The notes below the pieces were generated by a model, which made no database searches, was not told where the DNA came from, and saw only the letters and a list, made by a program, of their open reading frames with translations. Position numbers and translations under genes: made by a program. Of a stretch of 64,000 nt of DNA, positions 45,836-54,747 are shown in pieces (positions within the stretch are counted from its first letter, which is position 1; each line of letters begins with the position of its first letter). The DNA is from Brasilonema angustatum HA4187-MV1 (GTDB taxonomy: Bacteria > Cyanobacteriota > Cyanobacteriia > Cyanobacteriales > Nostocaceae): positions 1-64,000 of the forward strand of contig JAHHGV010000004.1 of NCBI GenBank assembly GCA_019359695.1. Direction: 5' to 3'.

Positions 45836-46555
45836 TTAAATAGAATCTGGATCAACTCCCATCGCACGTAAGCGTTCTGCCAGCAATTGGGCGCGATGTT
45901 GAGCTTGTTGAGCCTGCTCTTCTGGTGTCAAAATCCGTTTCCCTTCCTCGTTATACCAGTACAGCCACTCCCGCGTAATCCCTTGATAAGTTCCCCGCTC
46001 CATACCAATTCCTAAACCAACTTCGGGTAACCATACAGGATTATCTGAATGCAATTGATATGCACCATCGACCAACTTATACACTTCCAAACGCGGTTTG
46101 CGGCGGCGAGTCGGGTGATAGATGACGTAGTACAAAACCCCTAACTTTGCATACTCATCTTTCTTGGTGGTGTATTCCCCACGATATCTCTGAGAAACAA
46201 CTTCCAGCGTTAGCATTGGAACTTTCTCTTCTTCCCACAACACATAACTCAGACGCAAATTTTCATCAAAAAATCGCTCAACTCCCAAACTCAGGAACCC
46301 ATCTGGTACAATCGGCGGTTGATTTGGATCATAGTAAACACCCATATCAGCACCGAAAAACCAATCCATGCGATTTGCCCACACCATAGCGAGTATGGCT
46401 TTAAGTAAACTAGGAATTAGATCTTGGAGTTCATTATCCACAGGCGTATCATCAGAGTCTGGTAATTCCTCAGAAGAAGGCAAGCAAGCTAATGAATCGT
46501 ACTCTAACATAAGCGGTTCGGCAGTTATTTTATAATTCCGATCATAGTCCTCCAT
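45836..46555 (-). CDS. Uma2 family restriction-endonuclease-fold protein
   Basis: A 239-residue protein of the Uma2 (DUF820) family, whose fold is PD-(D/E)XK-nuclease-like and which is heavily expanded in cyanobacteria. Visible features are VPDGFLSLG, the metal-site LTLEVVSQRYRGEYTTKKDEYAKLGV segment with Glu and Lys, then VLYYVIYHP. The C-terminus is helical and Glu/Gln/Ala rich. Nuclease activity is not shown for this protein; the family's biological role is unclear. It is the first gene of the minus-strand group and divergent from chlI with 81 bp between starts. Confidence 0.87.
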   Translation of the reverse strand: MEDYDRNYKITAEPLMLEYDSLACLPSSEELPDSDDTPVDNELQDLIPSLLKAILAMVWANRMDWFFGADMGVYYDPNQPPIVPDGFLSLGVERFFDENLRLSYVLWEEEKVPMLTLEVVSQRYRGEYTTKKDEYAKLGVLYYVIYHPTRRRKPRLEVYKLVDGAYQLHSDNPVWLPEVGLGIGMERGTYQGITREWLYWYNEEGKRILTPEEQAQQAQHRAQLLAERLRAMGVDPDSI

Positions 46556-46636
46556 CCCCTCATCCCTTTGTCCTCGTCATCCCCACCTATGGCACAATGA
46601 AAACGGTAATAAAAGAAATATAGATAAGGTAATTTA

Positions 46637-47758
46637 GTGAGTCCAACTGCTCAAGCTACCGCTGCTGCGCGTCGCGTGGTATTTCCCTTTACAGCAATTG
46701 TCGGTCAGGAAGAAATGAAACTGGCTCTATTGTTGAACGTGATTGACCCGAAAATTGGCGGTGTGATGATTATGGGCGATCGCGGTACTGGTAAATCCAC
46801 AACTATCCGGGCGCTGGCTGATTTACTCCCAGAAATTCCCGTCGTTGCGAACGATCCCTTCAACAGCGATCCTAGTGATCCCGATTTGATGAGTGATGAA
46901 GTCCGCCAACAGCTACAGCAAGGGGCGGATATTCCCGTTGTTCAGAAAAAAGTCCAAATGGTCGATTTGCCCTTAGGAGCAACAGAAGACCGAGTTTGTG
47001 GTACCATCGACATCGAAAAAGCATTATCAGAAGGTGTCAAAGCCTTTGAACCAGGACTCTTGGCAAAAGCCAACCGGGGTATTCTCTACGTAGATGAAGT
47101 AAACTTACTAGACGATCACCTAGTAGACGTGCTTCTTGACTCCGCCGCCAGTGGTTGGAACACAGTAGAACGAGAAGGAATTTCCATACGTCACCCGGCG
47201 CGTTTCGTGCTTGTCGGTTCTGGTAACCCAGAAGAAGGAGAACTGCGTCCTCAACTCCTAGATAGATTTGGAATGCACGCAGAAATCCGTACAGTTAAAG
47301 AACCAGCTTTGCGCGTGCAAATCGTAGAACAACGCTCAGAATTTGACCAAAATCCACCAGTATTTTTAGAACAGCATAAATCCCAACAGGAAGAACTGCA
47401 ACAGAACATTGTTAACGCCCAAAATCTATTGCCATCTGTGACAATAGATTACGACTTACGGGTGAAGATTTCCGAAGTCTGTTCCGAACTCGATGTTGAT
47501 GGCTTGCGCGGTGACATTGTCACTAACCGCGCCGCCAAAGCCATAGCCGCATATGAAGAACGTACCGAAGTTACAGTTGATGATATCCGTCGTGTCATGA
47601 CTTTATGTCTGCGTCATAGACTACGGAAAGATCCCTTAGAGTCAATAGATTCTGGATACAAAGTACAAAAAACCTTTAGCCGCGTCTTTGGCGTAGAACT
47701 GTCAGAAGAAACGACACAACAAAACGGCACAGGACAAAAATTAGGACTTAGAAATTAA
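46637..47758 (+). CDS. chlI: magnesium chelatase ATPase subunit I
   Basis: AAA+ subunit of magnesium chelatase, which inserts Mg2+ into protoporphyrin IX, the first committed step of chlorophyll synthesis. The length is 373 residues. Walker A is [12 protein letters not shown] near residue 48 and Walker B is [12 protein letters not shown] near residue 150, followed by [20 protein letters not shown]. The start is GTG (sequence [18 protein letters not shown]). It assembles with ChlD and ChlH, which are not in this window. An AT-rich spacer with its promoter lies against the Uma2 gene. Confidence 0.97.
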   Translation: MSPTAQATAAARRVVFPFTAIVGQEEMKLALLLNVIDPKIGGVMIMGDRGTGKSTTIRALADLLPEIPVVANDPFNSDPSDPDLMSDEVRQQLQQGADIPVVQKKVQMVDLPLGATEDRVCGTIDIEKALSEGVKAFEPGLLAKANRGILYVDEVNLLDDHLVDVLLDSAASGWNTVEREGISIRHPARFVLVGSGNPEEGELRPQLLDRFGMHAEIRTVKEPALRVQIVEQRSEFDQNPPVFLEQHKSQQEELQQNIVNAQNLLPSVTIDYDLRVKISEVCSELDVDGLRGDIVTNRAAKAIAAYEERTEVTVDDIRRVMTLCLRHRLRKDPLESIDSGYKVQKTFSRVFGVELSEETTQQNGTGQKLGLRN

Positions 47759-47851
47759 CAAGGAAGAGTGAAGAAAGAAAAGACATTGCTTTATCTTTTT
47801 TTTCTTTCATCTTCTTTCTCAAAACTTATCACTTAGCACTTATAACTTAAT

Positions 47852-48148
47852 ATGAGATTTTGGCACTTTTGGTTCAACAGCTTTGTTTTATCCAGCCAAT
47901 ATAACCCACCCCGGTTTGTAGAGATGCTGATGGTACTATTAGCAATTGTAATGCTAATTGTTTGGAACTTTACACTAGCGATACCCTATATGATACTTGG
48001 CTGGAGCTTTGTAATTGGGGCATCTATTTCTATCTTAGTACGAGAAGCTATTGCTCCTTCACCAGATATAAGAGTTAACCAATTAGCAGCATTTTTCTTC
48101 CTCAGCATTAGTCTTTATGGCTTTGTTTACGTATTTCAAACTCTTTGA
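47852..48148 (+). CDS. small membrane protein
   Basis: A 98-residue protein with three hydrophobic helices (VEMLMVLLAIVMLIVWNF, YMILGWSFVIGASISILV, and AAFFFLSISLYGFVYVFQTL). An amphipathic N-terminus precedes them. No motif is recognised. It lies 93 bp after chlI in the same direction and may share its transcript. A role is unknown. Confidence 0.7.
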   Translation: MRFWHFWFNSFVLSSQYNPPRFVEMLMVLLAIVMLIVWNFTLAIPYMILGWSFVIGASISILVREAIAPSPDIRVNQLAAFFFLSISLYGFVYVFQTL

Positions 48149-48544
48149 GATGAGTTATACCGTTTCACTTTAAGGTTGATACAGATAGGAAGCTGGGAGC
48201 AGGGGAAAAGAATTAGAAACCCATCATTTGTATCAGGCTCAATCGTGAAATGGTATTGCAACGCGTGTACACTACCCAAGTTGCTTGTCATGACAAAATT
48301 CTACGTTTGATGTTTTTTTCTCTTCTTGTATTTCAGTATTTGTAACCAATTTCTTCCTATAAGAAAACTTATTGTACTTAAGTACAGTCTCTTTTTACCT
48401 GACACGTAAAGTAATATTTAGCAATGCAAATTTTTCCATAAAGTTATTCAAGTTATATGCATTTCTCAAGAAAAAGTTGCGATACTGATAGGGGATCAAA
48501 CGATTTTTTACTTTGAGAAAATTTTCTTCATAAGAGTGTTAGTT
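48149..48544. other. 396-bp AT-rich spacer
   Basis: No gene or structured element is recognised. The segment before 48545 probably contains the promoter of the cysteine-rich protein gene. Confidence 0.5.
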
Positions 48545-48724
48545 ATGACAACTATAAAATCCTGTGTTTCAACTTGTCGTCACTGTCGGTACTACACTCC
48601 AGAGGGTCAGCGTGGTGGTACTTGCCAATTATTAAATGTATCGGTCAAATCAGGATGGAAAGCCTGCTCTTTATATGTCCGATCTTTTGAACCTTTTTGC
48701 GAAAATCTGGTTAGCGCTAAATAA
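48545..48724 (+). CDS. small cysteine-rich protein
   Basis: A 59-residue protein with six cysteines: C-x3-C-x2-C at the start (SCVSTCRHCRYY), then TCQLL, ACSLY and FCENL. The arrangement suggests a small zinc ribbon or iron-sulphur ligand set. The ATG at 48545 is preferred; a GTG three codons earlier (48536) is possible. No other domain. The family is not one I can name. Confidence 0.65.
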   Translation: MTTIKSCVSTCRHCRYYTPEGQRGGTCQLLNVSVKSGWKACSLYVRSFEPFCENLVSAK

Positions 48725-49174
48725 ATCACTGTAGTAGTGTTTTTCAAGAACTATTGCAGTTTTCATCTAGGTGTAATACACTCTCGAATTCAGGTAGGGT
48801 GGGCATTGCAATGCCCAATGCCAGATGCCTACGGAGGAGCCAGTACTGCGGGAGGGTTTCCCTCCGCAGGTATCTGGCGTTGGAAACCCTCATCAAGCAC
48901 TGGCTCCCCTACACCATTCGTGTATTTGACTCAAATGAAAAGCCCACTTATTGCTTGTCAAATCTTTTTCCACACGGCGAGATGGACTTTCTGCTTAATA
49001 ATACTGTCAAGAGTTAATCCTTATTTATTTTGACATACTTATAGTTATTGAGGTAAAGTGAGAGATTGTGTGTCTCAATCCTGCTCGGATCAGGTAAAGG
49101 CAATACGAAAGCTGGAGAGCTTTAGAAAAAGCATATAGTCCAGCTACCTGTACGGCAACCTCAAGGACAATTTT
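48725..49174. other. 450-bp spacer: repeat and L21 leader
   Basis: Holds a palindromic repeat (48834-48883) in its first half. The last 130 bases before rplU form a transcribed leader candidate with a CGAAAGCTGGAGAGCTTTAG hairpin-like stretch. No protein gene. Confidence 0.5.
48834..48883. repeat. GGAGCCAGT...TCTGGCGTTGG palindromic repeat, copy 2
   Basis: Same outer arms as 30231-30280, with an inner inverted repeat GCGGGAGGGTTTCCCTCCGC. Confidence 0.7.
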
Positions 49175-49648
49175 ATGACCTACGCAATTATTGAAACTGG
49201 CGGCAAGCAACTAAAAGTCGAAGCTGGTCGGTTTTACGACATTGAACTGCTGCATGTTCAACCAGACGAGAAAGTTACTATAGATAAAGTATTGCTAGTG
49301 CAGCACGACGGCGATGTGACCATAGGACAGCCGCTTGTGGGAGGAGCAAAAGTAGAAGGCACGGTGATGCGGCATCTAAGAGGTCGCAAAGTCCTGGTTT
49401 ATAAGATGAAACCGAAAAAGAAAACTCGTAAAAAACGGGGTCATCGCCAGGAAATCACTAGATTATTGATTAATTCAATTAGCCTCGACGGTTCGGTGCT
49501 TGCTTCCGAAGAAAAGGCGATCGCCTTAACTCCAGAAACTGAGGTGACTACAGAACCAGCTGCAACAACTGAAACTCCAGAGACTGTTGATGTTGTGGCA
49601 GAACCAGTTGCGGAGAATTCACCCGCACAAGAAACAGCTGCTGAATAA
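49175..49648 (+). CDS. rplU: 50S ribosomal protein L21
   Basis: A 157-residue L21. The conserved core runs from [20 protein letters not shown] to the L21 signature [14 protein letters not shown] near residue 84. It binds 23S rRNA in the large subunit. The tail after residue 115 is an acidic Thr/Glu/Pro/Ala-rich extension ([19 protein letters not shown]) beyond the usual length of about 103-120. It is followed by rpmA after 30 bp, the standard order. Confidence 0.97.
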   Translation: MTYAIIETGGKQLKVEAGRFYDIELLHVQPDEKVTIDKVLLVQHDGDVTIGQPLVGGAKVEGTVMRHLRGRKVLVYKMKPKKKTRKKRGHRQEITRLLINSISLDGSVLASEEKAIALTPETEVTTEPAATTETPETVDVVAEPVAENSPAQETAAE

Positions 49649-49678
49649 TAGATACAAGTAGAGACACAAGAGGAAATT

Positions 49679-49960
49679 ATGGCTCATAAGAAAGGAACAG
49701 GTAGTACACGCAACGGTCGTGATTCTAACGCTCAAAGACTGGGTGTTAAGCACTACGGTAGTGAAGTTGTCCGGGCAGGAAATATCTTAGTGCGTCAGCG
49801 CGGTACTAAATTTCATCCTGGTAACAACGTCGGTATTGGCAAAGATGACACTCTGTTTGCTTTAATTGACGGCGTAGTCACATTTGAACGCAAGGGCAAA
49901 ACCCGTAAAAAGGTTAGCGTTTATCCAGTTGCAGCGCCAGCCGAGGCAGTTGCAAGTTAG
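49679..49960 (+). CDS. rpmA: 50S ribosomal protein L27
   Basis: A 93-residue L27. It begins [20 protein letters not shown], has the family signature [19 protein letters not shown] near residue 35, and ends with a short Ala/Val tail. L27 reaches the peptidyl-transferase centre. Co-transcribed with rplU and followed by a strong terminator hairpin. Confidence 0.98.
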   Translation: MAHKKGTGSTRNGRDSNAQRLGVKHYGSEVVRAGNILVRQRGTKFHPGNNVGIGKDDTLFALIDGVVTFERKGKTRKKVSVYPVAAPAEAVAS

Positions 49961-49970
49961 TCATTACTTA

Positions 49971-50009
49971 AACCCAAGAGTCCATAGTTGCTATGGACTC
50001 TTGGGTTTA
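49971..50009. terminator. 18-bp perfect bidirectional terminator
   Basis: AAACCCAAGAGTCCATAG pairs perfectly with CTATGGACTCTTGGGTTT over a 3-nt loop. It lies 10 bp after rpmA and touches the stop of the convergent membrane-protein gene. Confidence 0.85.
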
Positions 50010-50432
50010 AATCAACTTATGAATCAACGCACCTAAGGCTAAACCCGTCAAACAGAAGATAGACAACAAACAAAAGGTTTGTCCTTGATTAAAGCCAGCT
50101 GTTTGAAAGTCTATCCTTACTAATCCAGTCGCAGCAACGATTAGCAAGGTCTCAAGAAATAGTCGAAACCTGACTATCATTAAAAAAAACAAGAAAGCCG
50201 CTAAAACGCTAAGACCAAAAGATCTAACATTTGATTTGAATAAGAATAAAGAAAAGTTTGCAACCCTTGTCCCGGAAACCGTTAAACCTCCCGTGAGAAG
50301 TAAGATAGCAATAACAGCCAGTAGCCAGATATACCAAGGAGTGTATATTTTAGATATTATCCACCCAGTACTGGTGTAAGTAAGCAGTAGTAATGCTAGG
50401 GAAAGCAAAGGTGGTCTTTTTGATATTGACAT
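50007..50432 (-). CDS. four-TM hypothetical membrane protein
   Basis: A 141-residue protein with four hydrophobic segments (SLALLLLTYTSTGWI, WYIWLLAVIAILLLTGGL, FGLSVLAAFLFFLMIVRF, FCLLSIFCLTGLALGALI). No known domain. The ATG at 50432 gives the N-terminus MSISKRPPLLS; the frame extends to 50471 but the added part is hydrophilic and less likely. It converges with rpmA over the shared terminator. Confidence 0.7.
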   Translation of the reverse strand: MSISKRPPLLSLALLLLTYTSTGWIISKIYTPWYIWLLAVIAILLLTGGLTVSGTRVANFSLFLFKSNVRSFGLSVLAAFLFFLMIVRFRLFLETLLIVAATGLVRIDFQTAGFNQGQTFCLLSIFCLTGLALGALIHKLI

Positions 50433-50760
50433 GGGTTGTTCCCAACATAAGAATAAGCTATAATTCCACAATTATCTAAGGCATATACATACTGCTTTGT
50501 CGGAAAGCATACATTCCTTAGGACACTATAAGCTGTCAAAAAAAAGCCAATTCAGTTGAGAAATAATGGCTTGAATAGCTTAAACTATAAGTTTATTATC
50601 ATATTTTTTCTACCTTCCATCAAGAGGCTGCTATGCTTTCCAAAAGAAAGTTAGGTCAGTTTGCAAAAAATTCCCGCACAAAGTATTAAAGATCTTCTTA
50701 AACATTTGTAAACTATAACCAGCTAAGTAGCCGCGTATCATGTCTTGTTAAGGGATTATC
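50433..50760. other. 328-bp divergent spacer
   Basis: No gene. Must contain promoters for the membrane protein (left) and cruF (right); boxes are not assignable. Confidence 0.5.
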
Positions 50761-51666
50761 ATGAGACAACTTGTTATCGCTCAGCGTGTATGCCTCACTG
50801 GTCATATCTTGGCAAAGGCTTTTGGACTAATAGGCATTCTATTGGTCATACCTAATGCCGAAACAATTTTCAATTCAGGAGAGGTTGGACAAAAAGCCAT
50901 GCAGTTAAGTATGGCTGATGGTGGTGTGGTAGATATTATTTTGGGGACAATAGCCGTCTCCATTTATGCATATCGAGTATTGGGATGGCGCACTTGGCTA
51001 GGGTTTCTACTACCATCTGTATTGATATCGGTGGGCAGTGAATTACTGGGAACTAGCACTGGATTTCCCTTTGGATACTACAGTTACTTGAGTGGCTTAG
51101 GATATAAGATTGCGGGGCTTGTACCATTTACAATTCCCTTATCCTGGTTTTATGTGGGCTTGTCTGCTTACCTGATTGCTCGTAGTGGTTTGAGGGTAGC
51201 TCAAAATCCCAGTTTAGTGCGCCAAGTAGGCGCTATAGCATTGGGCGCTTTGCTGTTCACTTGCTGGGACTTTGCATTGGAACCAGCTATGAGTCAAACA
51301 TCTCTCCCCTTTTGGTATTGGGAGAATCCAGGTGAATTCTTTGGAACACCGTATCAAAATTATGCGGGTTGGTTTGGCACTAGCGCCCTGTTTATGAGTG
51401 TGGCAGCATTGCTGTGGAGAAACACGCCCCATAAATTGGAGCGATCGCAACTCTTTGTCCCCCTAGTCGTTTATCTCAGTAATTTTGCCTTCGCCGCTGG
51501 ATTAAGCTTAGCTGCTGGATTTGCAATCCCAGTTTCATTAGGCTTTGTCTTGGGCGTAGTTCCAGCTGTAGTACTTTGGTGGAGTTCAAAAGTTGCATCT
51601 GCTAATGTTGCTGTTGCACCAACAACCGAAGTGACTGTAGCAAGCGTCAAAGTTGCTGTGAAATAA
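50761..51666 (+). CDS. cruF: carotenoid 1',2'-hydratase CruF
   Basis: A polytopic membrane enzyme of 301 residues of the CruF (DUF422) family. It hydrates the psi-end of gamma-carotene-type carotenoids on the way to myxol glycosides (myxoxanthophyll). The polytopic layout, the GVVDIILGTIAVSIYAYRVL helix and the GTSTGFPFGYYSY and WDFALEPAMSQ loops fit the family. It is directly followed by cruG, the usual pair in cyanobacteria. Confidence 0.88.
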   Translation: MRQLVIAQRVCLTGHILAKAFGLIGILLVIPNAETIFNSGEVGQKAMQLSMADGGVVDIILGTIAVSIYAYRVLGWRTWLGFLLPSVLISVGSELLGTSTGFPFGYYSYLSGLGYKIAGLVPFTIPLSWFYVGLSAYLIARSGLRVAQNPSLVRQVGAIALGALLFTCWDFALEPAMSQTSLPFWYWENPGEFFGTPYQNYAGWFGTSALFMSVAALLWRNTPHKLERSQLFVPLVVYLSNFAFAAGLSLAAGFAIPVSLGFVLGVVPAVVLWWSSKVASANVAVAPTTEVTVASVKVAVK

Positions 51667-51697
51667 AGCTTTGATTTCCATCCCCAGGTATTTTGCT

Positions 51698-52900
51698 GTG
51701 CAAGACGCGTTGAGTTTCGCAAGTGTTATTTCATTGTTATTACTGCTGATCCAACTACCAGCAACAGCAATTTTGCTGTCGCGTCTGTTAAAAGGACCAA
51801 GCCGCCATCCTCCCATTACACCCCAAAATTCCACACCAGAACTTTTGGGGTGTGTGAGTGTCGTCATTCCTACCTTAAATGAAGCTCTTCGTATTGCTCC
51901 TCTGCTAGATGGGATTTCTCAGCAAAGCTATGAAGTCCGAGAAATAATCATTGTAGATAGCAAGTCTAGTGATGGCACACCTGAGTTAGTCAAAACTGCA
52001 CAGCAGAAAGATCCTCGCTTTCGCCTAATGACGGATGATCCCTTACCAACTGGTTGGGTGGGGCGTCCTTGGGCATTGCATTACGGCTTTTTGCATATTT
52101 CAGAGGCGAGTGAGTGGTTTCTGGGTATGGATGCTGATATACAACCATCACCTGGTTTGGTTGCGGGTTTGGTGAAGATAGCAGAAACTCAAGGCTATGA
52201 CTTGGTTTCTCTCTCACCCCAGTTCATTCTCAAATATCCAGGAGAATGCTGGCTACAACCAGCTTTGTTGATGACTCTGCTTTACCGATTTAATCCTGCT
52301 GGTGTGAATGCTGAGCAGTCAGAACGAGTGATGGCGAATGGACAATGCTATTTGTGCCGTAGCTCTGTTCTAAGAGCTGTGGGTGGATATACGAGTGCGA
52401 ATAATTCTTTTTGTGATGATGTCACTTTAGCACGGAACATAGCTGCCTCTGGGTATAAAGTTGGCTTTTTAGATGGGGCAAAAGTGCTCAAGGTACGGAT
52501 GTATGAGGGAGCAATGGAAACTTGGCAACAATGGGGGCGAAGCCTTGACTTGAAAGACGCTTCCTCCCGCGCTCAACTTTGGGGAGATTTATGGCTCCTC
52601 ACAGCAGTTCAAGGTTTACCGCTTGTAGTCGTCCTCACCTACCTCTTTTTTTCTCCCCCTCCTTTTGTCTCCTTGTCCCTCTCTCCCTCCCTGCTTCTAG
52701 TGGTACTCAATGTATTTCTAGTGGTGATTCGCTTTGCTATGCTTTTTGCGATCGCACCCTCCTATGATCGCAATCAAGCAAAAGGCGGTTGGTTGTTCTG
52801 GCTTTCGCCTTTGGCTGATCCAATCGCGGTGCTGCGGATTTTTCTTTCTGCATTCCGTACCCCGAGAGAGTGGCGAGGGCGCAAGTACAGTACTCAGTGA
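51698..52900 (+). CDS. cruG: carotenoid 2'-O-glycosyltransferase CruG
   Basis: A GT2-type transferase of about 400 residues that should add the sugar to myxol. There is an N-terminal membrane helix, then SVVIPTLNEALRIAPLLDGI, IIVDSKSSDGTPE, MDADIQPSP with the DXD motif, and a QXXRW-like QQWGRSLDLKD region, with C-terminal helices. The start is uncertain: GTG 51698 has a purine patch upstream, TTG 51671 is the alternative and overlaps no gene. A CT-rich repeat encodes FSPPPFVSLSLSPSLL inside the C-terminal helix region. Confidence 0.85.
   Translation: MQDALSFASVISLLLLLIQLPATAILLSRLLKGPSRHPPITPQNSTPELLGCVSVVIPTLNEALRIAPLLDGISQQSYEVREIIIVDSKSSDGTPELVKTAQQKDPRFRLMTDDPLPTGWVGRPWALHYGFLHISEASEWFLGMDADIQPSPGLVAGLVKIAETQGYDLVSLSPQFILKYPGECWLQPALLMTLLYRFNPAGVNAEQSERVMANGQCYLCRSSVLRAVGGYTSANNSFCDDVTLARNIAASGYKVGFLDGAKVLKVRMYEGAMETWQQWGRSLDLKDASSRAQLWGDLWLLTAVQGLPLVVVLTYLFFSPPPFVSLSLSPSLLLVVLNVFLVVIRFAMLFAIAPSYDRNQAKGGWLFWLSPLADPIAVLRIFLSAFRTPREWRGRKYSTQ
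52645..52698. repeat. CT-rich repeat inside cruG
   Basis: TTCTCCCCCTCC and TCCCTCTCTCCCTCCC form a pyrimidine-only tract in frame within cruG. It resembles the intergenic CCCCTGCT-type repeats and the tract inside the STAND gene. Confidence 0.55.
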
Positions 52901-52921
52901 TCAGTCCTGAGTCCTCATTGG

Positions 52922-53818
52922 TTAAGATTCCGTCTCACTTTCTACCTTATCGCCCCGTTCCAATTCCCAAAGAATTTGATTACCTTCACGCCGCACCCGT
53001 GAGACAAGCCAGTTTCGCCAGCGCCACTCGTCTCCACGACTGGTAACAGCGCTGGCGTGAACATCCATCAAGTCTGCCAGTTCAGAACTTGTGATTAGGT
53101 AACCTTTTTCGGCAATTTCGTCCGCAATGCGGAGAGTTTCGACTAAGTTACGCAGTTGTGTTACCCTCATTTCCCGAGGTAATTCTTCATTGACGGAAGT
53201 AGCAGACTGGGTTTGTGGTTCCATATTGGTTATATCTGTTGCAAGAGTCGTGATTTCTTGTTTCTTTGTGTTAATTATTGTAGAATTTGTTTCCGAATCA
53301 GATACTCTTGATACACTCAGACCGTTCTTTTGTTCCAAGAGAAAGTCTTGTTGTTCCAGGGATAAAGTTTTACCATTGGCGAAGGCGCGGGCGATCGCAT
53401 CACAGCGTTCGTTACCAATATTACCTGCATGACCCCGCACATGCTCCCATCTCACCCGTGGACTATTGAGGTCGTCTAAGATTTCTAAGAGGTCTTGGTT
53501 AAGCACAGGATTTCCATCCGACTTTTTCCAGCCTTTCCTTTTCCAGCTTTTGACCCATTTTGTCACGCAGTTGATGAGATATTCGCTGTCGGTGTGCAGG
53601 GTGATGGCTTCCCTTTGTCCTGAGTCTTGCAAAAATTGCAGGGCGGCGATCGCAGCTTGCATCTCCATTTTATTGTTGGTCGTTCGGGAGGATGCACCGC
53701 CCATTTCGTGAATGGAACCATCACTGAAATAGACAACCACACCCCAACCACCAGGACCAGGGTTCCCTGTGCAAGCACCATCAGTGTATATACTTTTGAT
53801 TGTGGAAACTAAAGACAT
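52922..53818 (-). CDS. rnhA: ribonuclease HI with C-terminal extension
   Basis: Cleaves RNA in RNA-DNA hybrids. Residues 1-155 are RNase HI with the active site D13 (IYTDGACTGNPGPGGWG), E52 (NNKMEMQAAI), D77 (LHTDSEYLINC) and D140 (GNERCDAIA). The remaining 140 residues are a Ser/Thr/Glu linker and then a domain starting REMRVTQLRNLVETL. It contains ITSSELADLMDVHASAV, a probable winged-helix or DNA-binding unit, and ends VRREGNQILWELERGD. The tail more than doubles a normal RNase HI. Confidence 0.93.
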   Translation of the reverse strand: MSLVSTIKSIYTDGACTGNPGPGGWGVVVYFSDGSIHEMGGASSRTTNNKMEMQAAIAALQFLQDSGQREAITLHTDSEYLINCVTKWVKSWKRKGWKKSDGNPVLNQDLLEILDDLNSPRVRWEHVRGHAGNIGNERCDAIARAFANGKTLSLEQQDFLLEQKNGLSVSRVSDSETNSTIINTKKQEITTLATDITNMEPQTQSATSVNEELPREMRVTQLRNLVETLRIADEIAEKGYLITSSELADLMDVHASAVTSRGDEWRWRNWLVSRVRREGNQILWELERGDKVESETES

Positions 53819-54291
53819 AGTTAAAAATACAAAAGCGCCAAAAAGCTAAGGATGCAAAAATATCAGTAGCGAAAAATCACAGAAAGTATTAAGGTTAGCA
53901 CAAAAACGCTTCAGCAACTATCGCATCTCATTTCTATCAGCCCTTTTTCCTAACCAACTGCGTATTCTCGAAACTGTCGCAGAAATAGTGGTTCAAGCTC
54001 AATAAGAATATCCTCCTTTTGTAGAGGCTACTTGATAAATTATTTTGCAAAATCAATTTCTGTACCATTATACTGAATCTAGATTTTCCATTTTTCATAT
54101 CTCAATTCAGAAAACACGCGTAAACTCGACGACGATTTTTCCATACAAAATTAATAAATTAAGAAAAAATTTTACGACGATAAAAATACCCTCGAAGCTT
54201 GAATCAACGGTGAAAATGAGGCATTGAAGAAAGTAGAAGTTTTATTGTGATCACAGGAATCAATCGGAGCGCATACATTCCTGTTTGGTTG
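53819..54291. other. 473-bp spacer
   Basis: No supported gene. An open plus-strand run without a start codon (about 53849-54004, ending RILETVAEIVVQAQ) could be a decayed gene end. The rest is AT rich. Confidence 0.4.
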
Positions 54292-54747
54292 TTACTCGCA
54301 CGCGATATCTGTCTCTATAGCTGTGTCTATTGTTTTATCAGGTTTACTACTTGTTGCAGCTTTGCGAATTTTTGCTAATTCCTCCTTCGAGATCCACTCG
54401 CTAGTAGGAGTCACTCTGTATTCGTCTGTCCGACCGTCACGTTTTGTCTGCTTTAAAAGGTTTGCTTTAAGCAACACCTTTAAAGCTTGTTGAGCTTTGC
54501 GAACGCTCATATCACAAATTTCAGCGGTCTTTTTGAGACTTGCAAAAAAGACTCCTTCTGGTTTACCACCCGTTCGGCGAACCATGTGGGCATAAAGACG
54601 AAATTCATAAGGGTCTAGTCCGTATTCATCTAAGAAACCGTGGATATAGGCAACTGACGCAGGAGGTTTATTTGTTCCAGTTGAAGACTTATGTTTTTCT
54701 ACGGATAGAGTATTAGAGTTTTCAAAGTTTTTTTCTTCAGACAACAT
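54292..54747 (-). CDS. HTH replication-initiator-like protein
   Basis: A 151-residue protein. Its middle (YIHGFLDEYGLDPYEFRLYAHMV) resembles the N-terminal domain of plasmid or phage replication organisers. It continues into a winged-helix (FFASLKKTAEICDMSVRKAQ and LKVLLKANLLKQTKRDGRTD). The N-terminus is a disordered Ser/Asn/Lys stretch. It lies 39-45 bp behind three exactly phased direct repeats (54792-54858), a layout of initiator-plus-iteron or of an autoregulator with its operators. Probably of mobile-element origin. Confidence 0.72.
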   Translation of the reverse strand: MLSEEKNFENSNTLSVEKHKSSTGTNKPPASVAYIHGFLDEYGLDPYEFRLYAHMVRRTGGKPEGVFFASLKKTAEICDMSVRKAQQALKVLLKANLLKQTKRDGRTDEYRVTPTSEWISKEELAKIRKAATSSKPDKTIDTAIETDIACE

